From Alistipes sp. (GTDB lineage Bacteria > Bacteroidota > Bacteroidia > Bacteroidales > Rikenellaceae), in contig JAIDUK010000002.1 of NCBI GenBank assembly GCA_029060215.1, positions 10,197 to 68,002 on the forward strand: a stretch of DNA of 57,806 nt. The letters run 5' to 3'. Under the pieces are notes generated by a model that was not told the DNA's origin, did not search any database, and worked only from the letters and a program-made list of their open reading frames with translations. Below are positions 1 through 8,511 of this stretch, piece by piece; position 1 is the stretch's first letter; each line of letters opens with the position of its first letter. The translations under genes were made by a program, and so were the position numbers.

Positions 1-60
1 GGTTTTCTCGCCTCGGCAAAGCCCGCCAGCGGTCTCTGCCCTCGGCTTATCGAAAACGTT
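1..60. repeat. 60-bp direct repeat, copy 1
   Basis: This 60-base unit is identical to 74-133, with 13 bases between the copies. The unit ends in short inverted hexamers (GTTTTC near the left end, GAAAAC near the right end). It starts at the first base of the window, so more copies may lie upstream. No reading frame is obvious. Confidence 0.9.
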
Positions 61-73
61 CATTGTTCATGCA

Positions 74-133
74 GGTTTTCTCGCCTCGGCAAAGCCCGCC
101 AGCGGTCTCTGCCCTCGGCTTATCGAAAACGTT
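74..133. repeat. 60-bp direct repeat, copy 2
   Basis: A perfect second copy of bases 1-60, giving a 73-bp period. It ends about 30 bases upstream of the promoter of the ROK kinase gene. It is too long per unit and has too short a gap to be a CRISPR array. Confidence 0.9.
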
Positions 134-162
134 GCGAATCGGGTTCAAAAATAGAAAAAAAG

Positions 163-193
163 TTTGAAGTTCCCGAATTTTGGGCTATCTTTA
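163..193 (+). promoter_or_regulatory. Bacteroidetes-type promoter for the ROK gene
   Basis: TTTG at 163-166, exactly 19 bases, then TATCTTTA at 186-193. This fits the primary-sigma promoter pattern of Bacteroidetes (-33 TTTG, -7 TAnnTTTG) with one mismatch. The leader to the ATG at 287 would be about 85 bases. Confidence 0.65.
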
Positions 194-286
194 CAAGAAA
201 ATCGGCGGTCTGCCGGTCCGGTCTTTGCGGCGCGAGCCGCCGGACGGCAGCACGGCTGCGAACTTAAACAACCTAAAACCTCTCCT

Positions 287-1288
287 ATGAAAAAACTAGC
301 TATCGGAATCGACATCGGCGGCATCAACACGGCTTTCGGATTGGTCGACGAGCAGGGCGACCTCTACGCCGAATCGGTCATCTCGACCAAGAAATACCCT
401 CATTTCGACGATTATCCCGCCTACGTGCACGACCTGTGCGAGGCCATGCGGGCCTTGGCCGACAGCCTTTCGTTCGACTACGAACTGGCGGGCATCGGCA
501 TCGGCGCGCCCAATGCCAACTACCACCGCGGCACCATCGAGAATCCGGCCAACCTGTGGAAGTTCCGCGACGGCGAGAAGAATCCCGACGAAAGCCGCCG
601 CATCTTCCCGCTGGTCGACGATATTTCCAAGTGCTTCGGCGGCGTGCGTACGCTCATGACCAACGATGCCAACGCTGCGACTATCGGCGAAATGGTCTAC
701 GGCAACGCCCGGGGCATGCGCGACTTCGTCATGATTACGCTCGGCACGGGCTTGGGCTCGGGGTTCGTGGCCAACGGCGAGATGATCTACGGCCACGACG
801 GTTTTGCGGGCGAGTTCGGCCATGTCTGTGTGGAGCGCAACGGGCGCCAGTGCGGTTGCGGCCGCCGGGGGTGTCTGGAAGCCTACGTGTCGGCTACGGG
901 TATCAAGCGTACGGTCTTCGAGCTGATGGCCACCATGTCCGAACCGAGCAAACTGCGCGACATCGCTTTCAACGACCTCGACGCGTCGATGATTTCGGTG
1001 GCCGCCGAGCAGGGCGACACCGTGGCCAAAGAGGCGTTCCGCTATACGGGCGAACTGCTGGGCCGGGCGCTGGCCGACGTGGTGACGGTCACTTCGCCCG
1101 AGGCGATTTTCCTCTTCGGCGGTCTGTCGAAAGCCGGCAAGCTGATCTTCGAACCCACGCAATGGTATATGGAAGAGAACATGATGTTCACCTTCAAGAA
1201 CAAGGTCAAGCTGCTCCCGAGCGGTATCCAGAGCAAGAACGCCGCCATCCTCGGCGCTTCGGCGCTCATCTGGCAGGCGGCCGAATAG
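287..1288 (+). CDS. ROK family sugar kinase (glucokinase-like)
   Basis: A 333-residue cytoplasmic kinase of the ROK family, which phosphorylates free hexoses or N-acetylated hexosamines with ATP. The N-terminus carries the phosphate-binding loop (AIGIDIGGINTAFG); the usual Thr after GG is Ile here. The middle has the ROK zinc site, CGCGRRGCLEAY, preceded by a His in GHVC. The length is normal for the family. I start at the ATG at 287, because the sequence before it in frame is not ROK-like and lies in the leader of a good promoter. The gene stands alone, with a strong terminator at 1308-1337. In Bacteroidetes such genes are often annotated as glucokinase, but the substrate cannot be read from the sequence. 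Confidence 0.93.
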   Translation: MKKLAIGIDIGGINTAFGLVDEQGDLYAESVISTKKYPHFDDYPAYVHDLCEAMRALADSLSFDYELAGIGIGAPNANYHRGTIENPANLWKFRDGEKNPDESRRIFPLVDDISKCFGGVRTLMTNDANAATIGEMVYGNARGMRDFVMITLGTGLGSGFVANGEMIYGHDGFAGEFGHVCVERNGRQCGCGRRGCLEAYVSATGIKRTVFELMATMSEPSKLRDIAFNDLDASMISVAAEQGDTVAKEAFRYTGELLGRALADVVTVTSPEAIFLFGGLSKAGKLIFEPTQWYMEENMMFTFKNKVKLLPSGIQSKNAAILGASALIWQAAE

Positions 1289-1307
1289 TTCGGATTCTCT
1301 CCGATCG

Positions 1308-1337
1308 GCGGGGCGTTTCCAGCGCCCCGCTTTTTTT
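1308..1337 (+). terminator. Intrinsic terminator after the ROK gene
   Basis: Perfect 8-bp stem (GCGGGGCG at 1308-1315, CGCCCCGC at 1323-1330), 7-base loop, then seven T at 1331-1337. It lies 20 bases after the stop codon. Confidence 0.9.
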
Positions 1338-1376
1338 GTGGGCCGAGCCCGCGAAAAACAATCAATAATTAATTCT

Positions 1377-2366
1377 TCACTGCTGTGCCTGCCTGACGGA
1401 GCGGAGTATCCGTTTCCCGACGGGGCAAGTCGCGCAACGGGGCGCTTCGAGCGTCCGGGCCGAGCGGTCCGGGTCGTTGGCCCCGGGCATGCAGTATTCG
1501 GTGGCGAGTTGGAGCAGCGCCTGCGTCCCGAACGCATTGCGGGGGTCGAGCCCCCGGTTCTTCCACGACACGATGTAGCGGTTTTCTTCGGCGGGCAGCT
1601 GTTCCAGCAGCGTCAGCGCATTGTCGCGCAGCGTCTCCTTGCCCGTGTAGCTGCCGTAGGCGAATTGGAGAATCGCCACCAGATTGATGCCGATGATATG
1701 GGCCTTGAAGGTACCGATGCGCCGGGGCCCCTCGTTCGCCGAGCATTGTTTCTGCCAATAGTCGGGGGCTTCGATGCAGAAAAGTTTGCGGATGTCCCCT
1801 TCCGTGCGGCAGGCAAGGGTCCGCGCCATCACGAACTGGTCCTGAGCGAAGAAAGCCGCCGCCTGCACCAGCCGCAGCACCGGATGGTTCGCCGGACGCA
1901 GACCGCCGAGCTCCCATTCGTCGGGGCGCATCGCTTCGATGCCGTATTTGGCGCTCAGGTGGTCGAAAGTCGTGCGCAGGCCTTGCGTATGGTCGTCCAA
2001 CGGACATTGTTCGAGCAGCCCCGATGCTCCCAGCAGCAGGGCTTCGACCGCATGGGGCGTCAGCCGCTCGCGCAGGATGGTCTTGTAAGGGACCAGCCCG
2101 GCCAGCCGCAGATAGGCCCGCAGGTTGGCCCGGTCGCCCAAGGTGCGGAAATAGAGCCGGTAGAAGGTCTCGTTCCAGTTTTCGCCCGTAGCGCGATGGA
2201 GCTCCCCCACCATGCGCATCTTGCGTTCGAGCCGGTCGAAGACCAGCGCCGTGTAGATCTCGTGGCGCAACAGCGGGTCCGCACCGGTCAGATAGCCGCC
2301 GCAGGCATATTTGCAGGCACCTGCCTGCAACCGTCCGAGGGCTTCCGCCATGCGCCGCGTCTCCAT
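1377..2366 (-). CDS. DUF2851 family protein, N-terminally short
   Basis: A 329-residue protein matching the C-terminal two-thirds of DUF2851, a family of unknown function typical of Bacteroidetes. Recognisable parts are a region rich in ER/RLERK-type charged segments with ENWNETFYRLYFRTLGD, a later EALLLGASGLL stretch, and a cysteine-bearing C-terminus (EYC, then CATCPVGKRIL). As I recall the family, members are about 400 residues or more and begin with a segment that is absent here. The ATG lies one base after the stop of the SufT-like gene, so the missing part is not encoded immediately upstream. It is the last gene of the minus-strand run. Whether the short form works is unknown. Confidence 0.8.
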   Translation of the reverse strand: METRRMAEALGRLQAGACKYACGGYLTGADPLLRHEIYTALVFDRLERKMRMVGELHRATGENWNETFYRLYFRTLGDRANLRAYLRLAGLVPYKTILRERLTPHAVEALLLGASGLLEQCPLDDHTQGLRTTFDHLSAKYGIEAMRPDEWELGGLRPANHPVLRLVQAAAFFAQDQFVMARTLACRTEGDIRKLFCIEAPDYWQKQCSANEGPRRIGTFKAHIIGINLVAILQFAYGSYTGKETLRDNALTLLEQLPAEENRYIVSWKNRGLDPRNAFGTQALLQLATEYCMPGANDPDRSARTLEAPRCATCPVGKRILRSVRQAQQ

Positions 2367-2367
2367 G

Positions 2368-2688
2368 CTACAACATGTTCAGCTCCAGCAGAGCCTCTTC
2401 CGACATCATGCTCTTGTCCCACACCGGGTCGAACGTGAGCACCACGTTGACCGACTTCACCCCGGCGACCTTGCCCACCTGTATGTTGACGTCCTCGACC
2501 AGCATGTCGGCCATCGGGCAGTTGGGCGCCGTGAGGGTCATGAGGATGTTGGCCGTGCCGTCGGGCGTGTAGTCGATTTCGTAGATCAGCCCCAAGTCGT
2601 AGATGTTGACCGGGATTTCGGGGTCGTAGATGTTTTTCAGCGTCAGAACGATCTCCTGTTCGACTTTGAGTATCTCTTCGGGTGTCAT
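2368..2688 (-). CDS. MIP18/DUF59 family Fe-S assembly protein (SufT-like)
   Basis: A 106-residue single-domain MIP18 (DUF59) protein. Family members act in iron-sulphur cluster maturation or carriage. The signature DPEIPVNIYDLGLIY lies at about residues 22-36, and the conserved cysteine is Cys57 in TAPNCPM. I chose the ATG at 2688, four bases after the sufE stop; an in-frame start further up would overlap sufE and adds no family sequence. The coupling with SufE just upstream supports a role in the SUF pathway. The stop is one base from the start of the DUF2851 gene, so the two are probably translationally coupled. Confidence 0.9.
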   Translation of the reverse strand: MTPEEILKVEQEIVLTLKNIYDPEIPVNIYDLGLIYEIDYTPDGTANILMTLTAPNCPMADMLVEDVNIQVGKVAGVKSVNVVLTFDPVWDKSMMSEEALLELNML

Positions 2689-2692
2689 TGGA

Positions 2693-3124
2693 TCAGTCGT
2701 TTTTCCGCTCCTCGCGGCTCGCGTAGGCAAGGGCGTAGAGCCTCATTTGTTTGACCATCGCCGCAAGGCCGTTGGCCCGCGTGGGCGACAGGTTGGCGCT
2801 CAGGCCGATGGCGTCGATGAAGTAGAGTTCCGTGTCGAGTATTTCGCGCGGCGTGCGGCCGTTCAGCACCCTGATCAGCAGGGCGATGATTCCCTTGGTG
2901 ATGATGGCGTCGCTGTCGGCCGCATAGTGTACGCGGCCTTCGTCGTCGAGCCGGGCATCCACCCAGACCCTCGACTGGCAGCCGTCGATCTGGTATTGTT
3001 CGGTCCGGTGTTCCGGAGCGATGGCCGGGAGTTCTCCGCCCAGCCCTATCAGATAGTCGTAGCGGTCCAGCCAGTCGTCGAAGACCGAGAATTCTTCGAT
3101 GATTTCGTCTTGTATTTTGTCCAT
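2693..3124 (-). CDS. sufE: SufE family sulphur acceptor protein
   Basis: A 143-residue SufE-like protein. SufE accepts persulphide sulphur from the cysteine desulphurase SufS and passes it to the SufBCD scaffold. The acceptor cysteine is Cys49 in the conserved DGCQSRVW motif. Other family features are the N-terminal DWLDRYDYLIGLG and the C-terminal FIDAIGLSANLSPTRANGL. I start at the ATG at 3124 (MDKIQDE); a possible upstream ATG adds six residues. The gene sits between the phosphatase-like gene (19-base gap) and the SufT-like gene (four-base gap). No sufS or sufBCD is in the window, so the rest of the system must be elsewhere. Confidence 0.93.
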   Translation of the reverse strand: MDKIQDEIIEEFSVFDDWLDRYDYLIGLGGELPAIAPEHRTEQYQIDGCQSRVWVDARLDDEGRVHYAADSDAIITKGIIALLIRVLNGRTPREILDTELYFIDAIGLSANLSPTRANGLAAMVKQMRLYALAYASREERKND

Positions 3125-3143
3125 TTCTCTTGTTTTGTACAAA

Positions 3144-4703
3144 TTATTCCGCCATCTCCTCCAACACTTCGCCCTCCGAAGCTGCGGGCTCGGAAATTTC
3201 CAGCAAACGTGCCACCGTAGGGGCCACGCAAGTCATGTCGACCTGCCGGCGGATGCGTTGCGCGGGGGTGCCTGCGCCGTAGAAAATCAGCGGCACGTCG
3301 GTGTCGTAGCCGTACATCGAGCCCGACGAGGAGTAGCAACGGTCGCGCTCCTCGATCCAACCCGGCATCAGGTTGACCGCCACGTCGCCCGAGCGGCGGG
3401 GGTAGAAGCTGTTTTGCAGGCGCCGGGCGTAGCCGCTCCCGAAGTAGCTCGTGCGCATGGCCGTGGCGGCCAGCGCGTGCGACACGCCGCCGAACTGCAT
3501 GGCGAAGATCGCCACCTCGTTCTGCACCTCGGCCAGATTCAGGCCTCGTTCGTATATGAGGTTATGGTTCAGCCAGATGCTGTTTTCATTGTAGTCCCTC
3601 ACCCATTCGCCCATGCCGTAGCGGACGTTGAGAAATCCGTTGACGATGACCTCGAACTGCCGCGCATTGAAGCGGTCGGCGGCCGGGGCGGCCAAGTCGC
3701 AGGAGGGGCTCGTGCCATGGTCGGAAGTGAGGATCACCAGCACCTCTCTTTCGTCGGTCTGCGCGAACAGGTAGGTCAGGAAGTCGGCCAGATCGCGGTC
3801 CAGCCGGCAGTACATGTCTTCCGCTTCGACCGATTCGGGTCCGTAGACTTCCATGATGCGGCGCGAGGCGTCGAGACAGATGTTCAGCAGGTCGGGCGTC
3901 GCGTCGCGGCCCAGTTTGCATTGGGCGATGGCCTGTTTGGCAAAGGCCAGCACGGCCGTATTGCCCGCCGGGGTGTAGAGCAGACGTTCGTAGTCGTTGT
4001 CGGGCCGGAGCCGTCCGGCGCCTGTGGGGGCTGCGTCCTTGCGGTTGCGGCCCGAGGGCACGATGTCCCAGTGGCGCGTGTTGCGGTAGCTGTTGCGGTC
4101 GTAGAGCATCCGCCATTCGGGAGCAAGCAGCGCTTGATTGTAGCGTTCGCGGTTGTTGCGGACGATCCATTCGGGCAGATCGGCGGTGTAGTAGCCCGAA
4201 GTCGTCCAGCCGCCGTGCTGCGGGTCGAGCCAGTAGACTTGTTCGGTGCGGCCGCCCATGACCACGGCCGATTCGCTTTCGGCCGCCACGGTGACGCAGC
4301 GGCTTCCGGGCAGGTAGCGCAGCAACGCTTCGCCGAGCGTCGGCGCAATCAGGTGGTAGGGTCCCGCCCCCAGCCGGCCGTCGGTCAGCCACACGGTTTT
4401 GTTGTCGGTGTAGTCCTGCCAGCGCGAGCCGATCACTCCGTGGGTCGAGGGCATGGCGCCCGTGGTGAGCGTGGCCAGCGCCACGGGCGTGGAGGTCTGC
4501 TGGAAGTCGTAGCGGGCTCCGGTGTAGCGGGTGCCGCCCTGCGCAAGCCTGCGGAATCCCCCTTCGCCGAAGTGTCCCGCATAGCGGTCGAGGTCTTCGG
4601 CGCGCATCGAACCCACGACGATCTGTACGATCAGCCGCGGCCGGGCCGCCTGTACGGGCAGGGAGCAGAGCGCCCCCAGCAGCAACAGAAGAAAACGTTT
4701 CAT
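3144..4703 (-). CDS. PafA-like alkaline phosphatase superfamily protein, probably catalytically degenerate
   Basis: A 519-residue protein with a signal peptide (about residues 1-20, LLLLLLGALCSLPVQA) and the overall pattern of PafA-type alkaline phosphatases: TSTPVALATLTTGAMPSTHGVIG around a possible nucleophile Thr72, a YW.DP..G.W.TS.YY segment, GPESVE.ED.Y.RLDRDLA.FL.YL, TSDHG, and YDTDVPLIFYG. By eye against the PafA motifs, several key residues differ: the first Asp (VVDQMR type) is Gly32, the D..GH ligands are Arg281 and Glu285, the KDR pair is Glu/Glu at 142-144, and the last ligand His (THVP) is Asp469. Only Asp328-His329 remain clearly. I start at the ATG at 4703, directly before the signal peptide. 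It is probably periplasmic or secreted; activity is doubtful. Confidence 0.85.
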   Translation of the reverse strand: MKRFLLLLLGALCSLPVQAARPRLIVQIVVGSMRAEDLDRYAGHFGEGGFRRLAQGGTRYTGARYDFQQTSTPVALATLTTGAMPSTHGVIGSRWQDYTDNKTVWLTDGRLGAGPYHLIAPTLGEALLRYLPGSRCVTVAAESESAVVMGGRTEQVYWLDPQHGGWTTSGYYTADLPEWIVRNNRERYNQALLAPEWRMLYDRNSYRNTRHWDIVPSGRNRKDAAPTGAGRLRPDNDYERLLYTPAGNTAVLAFAKQAIAQCKLGRDATPDLLNICLDASRRIMEVYGPESVEAEDMYCRLDRDLADFLTYLFAQTDEREVLVILTSDHGTSPSCDLAAPAADRFNARQFEVIVNGFLNVRYGMGEWVRDYNENSIWLNHNLIYERGLNLAEVQNEVAIFAMQFGGVSHALAATAMRTSYFGSGYARRLQNSFYPRRSGDVAVNLMPGWIEERDRCYSSSGSMYGYDTDVPLIFYGAGTPAQRIRRQVDMTCVAPTVARLLEISEPAASEGEVLEEMAE

Positions 4704-4760
4704 CGTCGATGAATTTCCGAAAAACATAGTAAGGGCTCCGATTCGGGCCGCAGTGCGGCG

Positions 4761-5870
4761 CTACTCTTCCGATGGCGTCTGCTCTTTGAAACCGCGGACG
4801 AAATCCCGGGCTCCGAGAATCCACCCTGCGGCGAAGACCCCGCCCATAAAGACGAAGCCTATCAGAACCAACATCTTCGAGGGTTTGGCCGCCCGCAGGG
4901 GCACCGATGCGGGCTGCACGACCGCATAGACGGGGGTGCTCTCCTGCACCTTGGCCCGGGCCAGCTGGAGCTGCTGGGCCATCTGGTTGTAGACGTTGTA
5001 GGCCAGCGTCACCTCGTTTTGCAGCCGCTCCTGCTCGGTGCGCACCGAACGCCGCACCACGTTCTGGTTGGCATCCATATAGCGGGCATAACGCTGCTGG
5101 GCCTTGTAGTATTCGCGCTGCGCTTCGTCGTAGAGCTGCTGGGTGAATTCCAGATCCTTGCGCGCCTTGTTGGTGCGGTAGCCGGTCACGTAGTTCTGCA
5201 AGTTGCGCATGACCGTATCGGCCACCGTGGCCGAGATCAGCGGGTCCTGCATGGTCACCGAAAGGGTCACCAGCGAAGTTTTCTTGTCGATGGTCACTTC
5301 GATGCGCCGGGCGAGGTTCTCCGCCACCCGGTTCTCGTCGGGCGTGAGACGGAACAGGTCGACCTCGCCGTCTTCAGGCTCCTCGCCGCGCAACAGCAAC
5401 ATCACCCCGCCCAAAGCCTTGAACGGAGCCGAGAGCACCGTGCCCCACCAAGGGCGGCGTTCGTGGTTCAGCAGGTAGTCGTACAGATCGGTCCGCAGTT
5501 TCCCGTTCTTGGTCTCGACGGCCACCGGGAAAAGCTCCGCCACGAACGGCAGCGACTCCACGATCTCCGGATAGATGTCGGGATTGATGGCGTCGGCGTC
5601 GGCCATGCTGCCCATGTTGATGCCCGCCAGACTGGCCAGCGAACTCAGACCGCCCAGCGAACCCTTGCTCGCCGAGGTCTCGGGGGCCAGCACCGTCTCG
5701 GTGGTATACTCCTTCGGGATGCTGAACCCCACTACCAACCCCGCAAACGCCGCCACGGCGCACCAGCGCACGATCAGCCGGCGTTCGGCCCACAGCTTCC
5801 GGGCCACGGCCAGCAGATCGATCTGTTCGTCGTCCGGCCGCACGGGTGTTTCCTGCATATCGTTTTTCAT
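4761..5870 (-). CDS. Wzz-family polysaccharide chain-length / co-polymerase protein
   Basis: A 369-residue inner-membrane protein of the Wzz type. After a short cytoplasmic N-terminus with IDLLAVARKLWAERR there is a first transmembrane helix at about residues 32-50. A large periplasmic part follows, including a predicted coiled-coil stretch (EFTQQLYDEAQREYYKAQQRYARYM and beyond, about 240-320). The proline-containing second transmembrane helix (about 330-352) comes after the usual PVYAVVQPASVPLRAAKPSK. No cytoplasmic tyrosine-kinase domain is fused. Such proteins set the chain length of O-antigen or capsule. It starts 13 bases after the SLBB export gene, and the pair is one transcription unit. 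The start at 5870 is preferred; an ATG at 5858 is possible. Confidence 0.9.
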   Translation of the reverse strand: MKNDMQETPVRPDDEQIDLLAVARKLWAERRLIVRWCAVAAFAGLVVGFSIPKEYTTETVLAPETSASKGSLGGLSSLASLAGINMGSMADADAINPDIYPEIVESLPFVAELFPVAVETKNGKLRTDLYDYLLNHERRPWWGTVLSAPFKALGGVMLLLRGEEPEDGEVDLFRLTPDENRVAENLARRIEVTIDKKTSLVTLSVTMQDPLISATVADTVMRNLQNYVTGYRTNKARKDLEFTQQLYDEAQREYYKAQQRYARYMDANQNVVRRSVRTEQERLQNEVTLAYNVYNQMAQQLQLARAKVQESTPVYAVVQPASVPLRAAKPSKMLVLIGFVFMGGVFAAGWILGARDFVRGFKEQTPSEE

Positions 5871-5883
5871 CTTCAGAACCCTT

Positions 5884-8430
5884 TTACTTCTTGGCAAGGT
5901 TGGCTATCGTCGCGGCCATCGTACCCAGCGATGCGGCCGAGGTCGCCAGCCCCATGATCTGCGTCACGCCCAGACCCGCACGTTCGCGTTTGCGCGGCAC
6001 GATGATCTCGCAGCCCGGTTCGATGCGGTTTTTCTTGCGCGAGATGGTACCGTTCATATAGATGATGTAGGTGCGGCAGCGCTTGGCCCGGTTGGCATAG
6101 CCGCCCGCCTGATCGATGTAGTCCTTATACTTCTTCCCCTGCGAGTAGAGCACCGTGTTGGGCCGCATCACCTCGCCCATGATCCGCACCGTGCTCACAT
6201 ATTCGGGCACGAACAGTTCGTCGCCCTCGCGCAGCACCATGTCGTAGTCCGAACCCGGGTTGGCCAGCGCCTTTTCCAATTCGATGCCCACCGTGTAGGT
6301 CTCGTTCTCGCGCAGTTTCTCCACCGACAGCGAATCGGCTCCGCCGTCGAGCTGGGCCATCCGGATCACATCTTCCAGCACGGCCTTTTCTTCCTTGTTC
6401 ATCCGGCGGATCAGCCGCCCGCCGCGCACATAGGCATCCGGGGTCACGCCGCCCGCCCGCTTCACCAAATCGGAGATGCGTTCGTTCTTGTGCAGCAGGG
6501 CATAGTCGCCCGAGAAGACCACTTCGCCCGACACGGACACCATCCGCTGCTCCTGATAGCCGGGGCTCTTGCGCACGGCCACCACGTCGTAGGGCTCCAG
6601 CTCGAACCTCGGTTCGCCGTCCACCACGAAACCGTCCTTGAGCGAGAAGGTGTAGACCTTGCCCAGCTGGTTGTCGGCCGTCGTGCTCTTGGGGTCCTTC
6701 AACCGGCGCGCCACTTCCACCCGGACCACCGAAGCGCCGTCGAGCAGCCCTCCGGCCTGAAGGATCAGGTCTTCCAGCGTCATGTTTTCCACATAGGGAT
6801 AGGTCCCCGGCTTGGCCACCTGACCGCTGATGGTGAAGTCGCCCAGCTCGGTCAGGTCGTGGCGGCTCGGGATCACCAGCACGTCGTTGCGCTGGAGCGC
6901 CACATCGGACGAGGTGCCCCGGATGATGCCCGCCAAATCGACCGACACCATCCGCAGCAGCAGGTCGTCGCATTCGCGGTAGAGCAGGGCGCGGGCAAGG
7001 AAAGCATCGTCCTTGAGCCCCTCGGCCCGGGCGATCAGCTGCCCCACGGTGTTCATCTCGTCGCCCAGCTCATACATTCCGGGGCGGTAGACCGCGCCGC
7101 GTATCTCCACCCGGTTGGCAAACCGGTCCAACACCGGATCGGCCTCGATCAGGTCGCCGTCTTCCAATTCGAACGCATCGAATTTCGCCGTCGGCACGCT
7201 GTAGAATTGGTGTTCGCGGCCCGAACGGCGGATCACCCGCACTTCCTTGTCGTAGGCATCGCCCGCAAAGCCGCCCGCATAGTCGAGCAGCTGCCGCATG
7301 GTCTCGCCATCCTTCATTTCGTAGAACATCGGGCGCTTGAACGAACCTTTCACCTCGACCATCTTGCGGAAAGGATGCACCAGCACGATGTCGCCCTCTT
7401 CCAAACGGATATCTTTGTCCGTAGCACCGGAAAAGAGGAAATCGTAGAGGTCCACCTCCGCATGCCGACGGCCGCCGCGCAGCACTTCGATGTTGCGCAG
7501 CGTACCGATGTCGGTCACGCCGCCCGCCCGGTAGAGCGCATGGAACAGCGACGAGAACGACGTCAGCCGGTAGGTGCCCGGCACTTCCACCTCGCCCATG
7601 ATGTTGACGAGGATCGTGCGGATCTGCCCCAGCGTCACCCGCACGTCCGAAGCGGGCTCCTCGCCCGAGACCCCGGCATACTTGCGGGCGAAAGTGCTGC
7701 GGATGCGCCGCTGCGCCTCGGCCACGGTCAGTCCGTTGAGATAGACCGGGCCGATTTCGGCCACCATGATGCTGCCCTCGGGCGAGATGACCGCGTTGAG
7801 CGTATCTTCGTTGGCGCCCCACACCTCGATGATCACCTCGTCGCCGGGCCCCAGCCGGTAGTCCTGCGGAGTGGCCAGATTGCCGTTGGGTTCGAAGGTG
7901 AGGGTCTTGCCCGTGAACACGCTGCGGCCGAAGACGCGGCGCCGCCCCACCGTATCGCGCACTTCGCCGACGAAGCCGGGATTCATCTGCGCATACTGGG
8001 CGTTCATCATCGTCGGGTCGACCATGCCCGTCATCGGCATCTGCCCCTGCATGGCCATGCCGCCGGCCGGGGTCTGCGCGTCGGTCGCGCGGCCCGTCAC
8101 CGCCACCCCTTCGTCGTCGGCCACACCGCGCAAGACGTCGCTCCGCGTCGAGGTGCTGTACAGCGACCGGCTGTTGGTCGTCTGCGCGCCTTGGGCTCCG
8201 GCAGCCGAGACATCCAGCTGCCCCTGTTCGTACTGCGACTTGAGCCGCAGCAGCTGTTGCTGCGTGGCTCCGCGCAACAGCAATTCGCGGCCGAGCTGCT
8301 GCTGGTTCTTGCCCGAGGAGACACCCTGCTGGACATATTCGATAACCTGTTCATCGGTCATCTGCGCCTGCACCGGCCCGCACAAGGCGATCAATGCGGC
8401 GAAAACGATCAGAAATCTATGATTCATCAT
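5884..8430 (-). CDS. SLBB-domain polysaccharide export protein (Wza-like, Bacteroidetes type)
   Basis: An 848-residue protein with a signal peptide (FLIVFAALIALCGPVQAQ), a Gln-rich leader region, a Poly_export domain (YRLGPGDEVIIEVWG, about 175-250) and about six successive SLBB domains. Each SLBB domain has the G.V..PG.Y ... AGG pattern, for example GEVEVPGTYRL, GSFKRPMFYEM, GAVYRPGMYEL, GQVAKPGTYPY and GEVVFSGDYAL. The C-terminus ends in a small hydrophobic helix. This is the long form common in Bacteroidetes, about twice the size of E. coli Wza. It should form the outer-membrane or periplasm-spanning exit for a surface polysaccharide, working with the Wzz gene directly downstream. A clear promoter lies 82-113 bases upstream. 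Start is the ATG at 8430 or the next one at 8427. Confidence 0.93.
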   Translation of the reverse strand: MMNHRFLIVFAALIALCGPVQAQMTDEQVIEYVQQGVSSGKNQQQLGRELLLRGATQQQLLRLKSQYEQGQLDVSAAGAQGAQTTNSRSLYSTSTRSDVLRGVADDEGVAVTGRATDAQTPAGGMAMQGQMPMTGMVDPTMMNAQYAQMNPGFVGEVRDTVGRRRVFGRSVFTGKTLTFEPNGNLATPQDYRLGPGDEVIIEVWGANEDTLNAVISPEGSIMVAEIGPVYLNGLTVAEAQRRIRSTFARKYAGVSGEEPASDVRVTLGQIRTILVNIMGEVEVPGTYRLTSFSSLFHALYRAGGVTDIGTLRNIEVLRGGRRHAEVDLYDFLFSGATDKDIRLEEGDIVLVHPFRKMVEVKGSFKRPMFYEMKDGETMRQLLDYAGGFAGDAYDKEVRVIRRSGREHQFYSVPTAKFDAFELEDGDLIEADPVLDRFANRVEIRGAVYRPGMYELGDEMNTVGQLIARAEGLKDDAFLARALLYRECDDLLLRMVSVDLAGIIRGTSSDVALQRNDVLVIPSRHDLTELGDFTISGQVAKPGTYPYVENMTLEDLILQAGGLLDGASVVRVEVARRLKDPKSTTADNQLGKVYTFSLKDGFVVDGEPRFELEPYDVVAVRKSPGYQEQRMVSVSGEVVFSGDYALLHKNERISDLVKRAGGVTPDAYVRGGRLIRRMNKEEKAVLEDVIRMAQLDGGADSLSVEKLRENETYTVGIELEKALANPGSDYDMVLREGDELFVPEYVSTVRIMGEVMRPNTVLYSQGKKYKDYIDQAGGYANRAKRCRTYIIYMNGTISRKKNRIEPGCEIIVPRKRERAGLGVTQIMGLATSAASLGTMAATIANLAKK

Positions 8431-8511
8431 CCGTGCGATTATTTCCATCCTGCGGCAGACGACGCCTTGGCACCCGTCCGGGGCCGTTCGGCGGCATCTG
8501 CACCAAGTTTA

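Noticed and set aside
1..133. CRISPR array
   Set aside because: The units are 60 bases with only one 13-base gap, unlike CRISPR repeats and spacers, and no cas genes are near.
164..286. Longer N-terminus for the ROK kinase
   Set aside because: The extra 41 codons would overlap the promoter elements at 163-193 and do not resemble ROK sequence.
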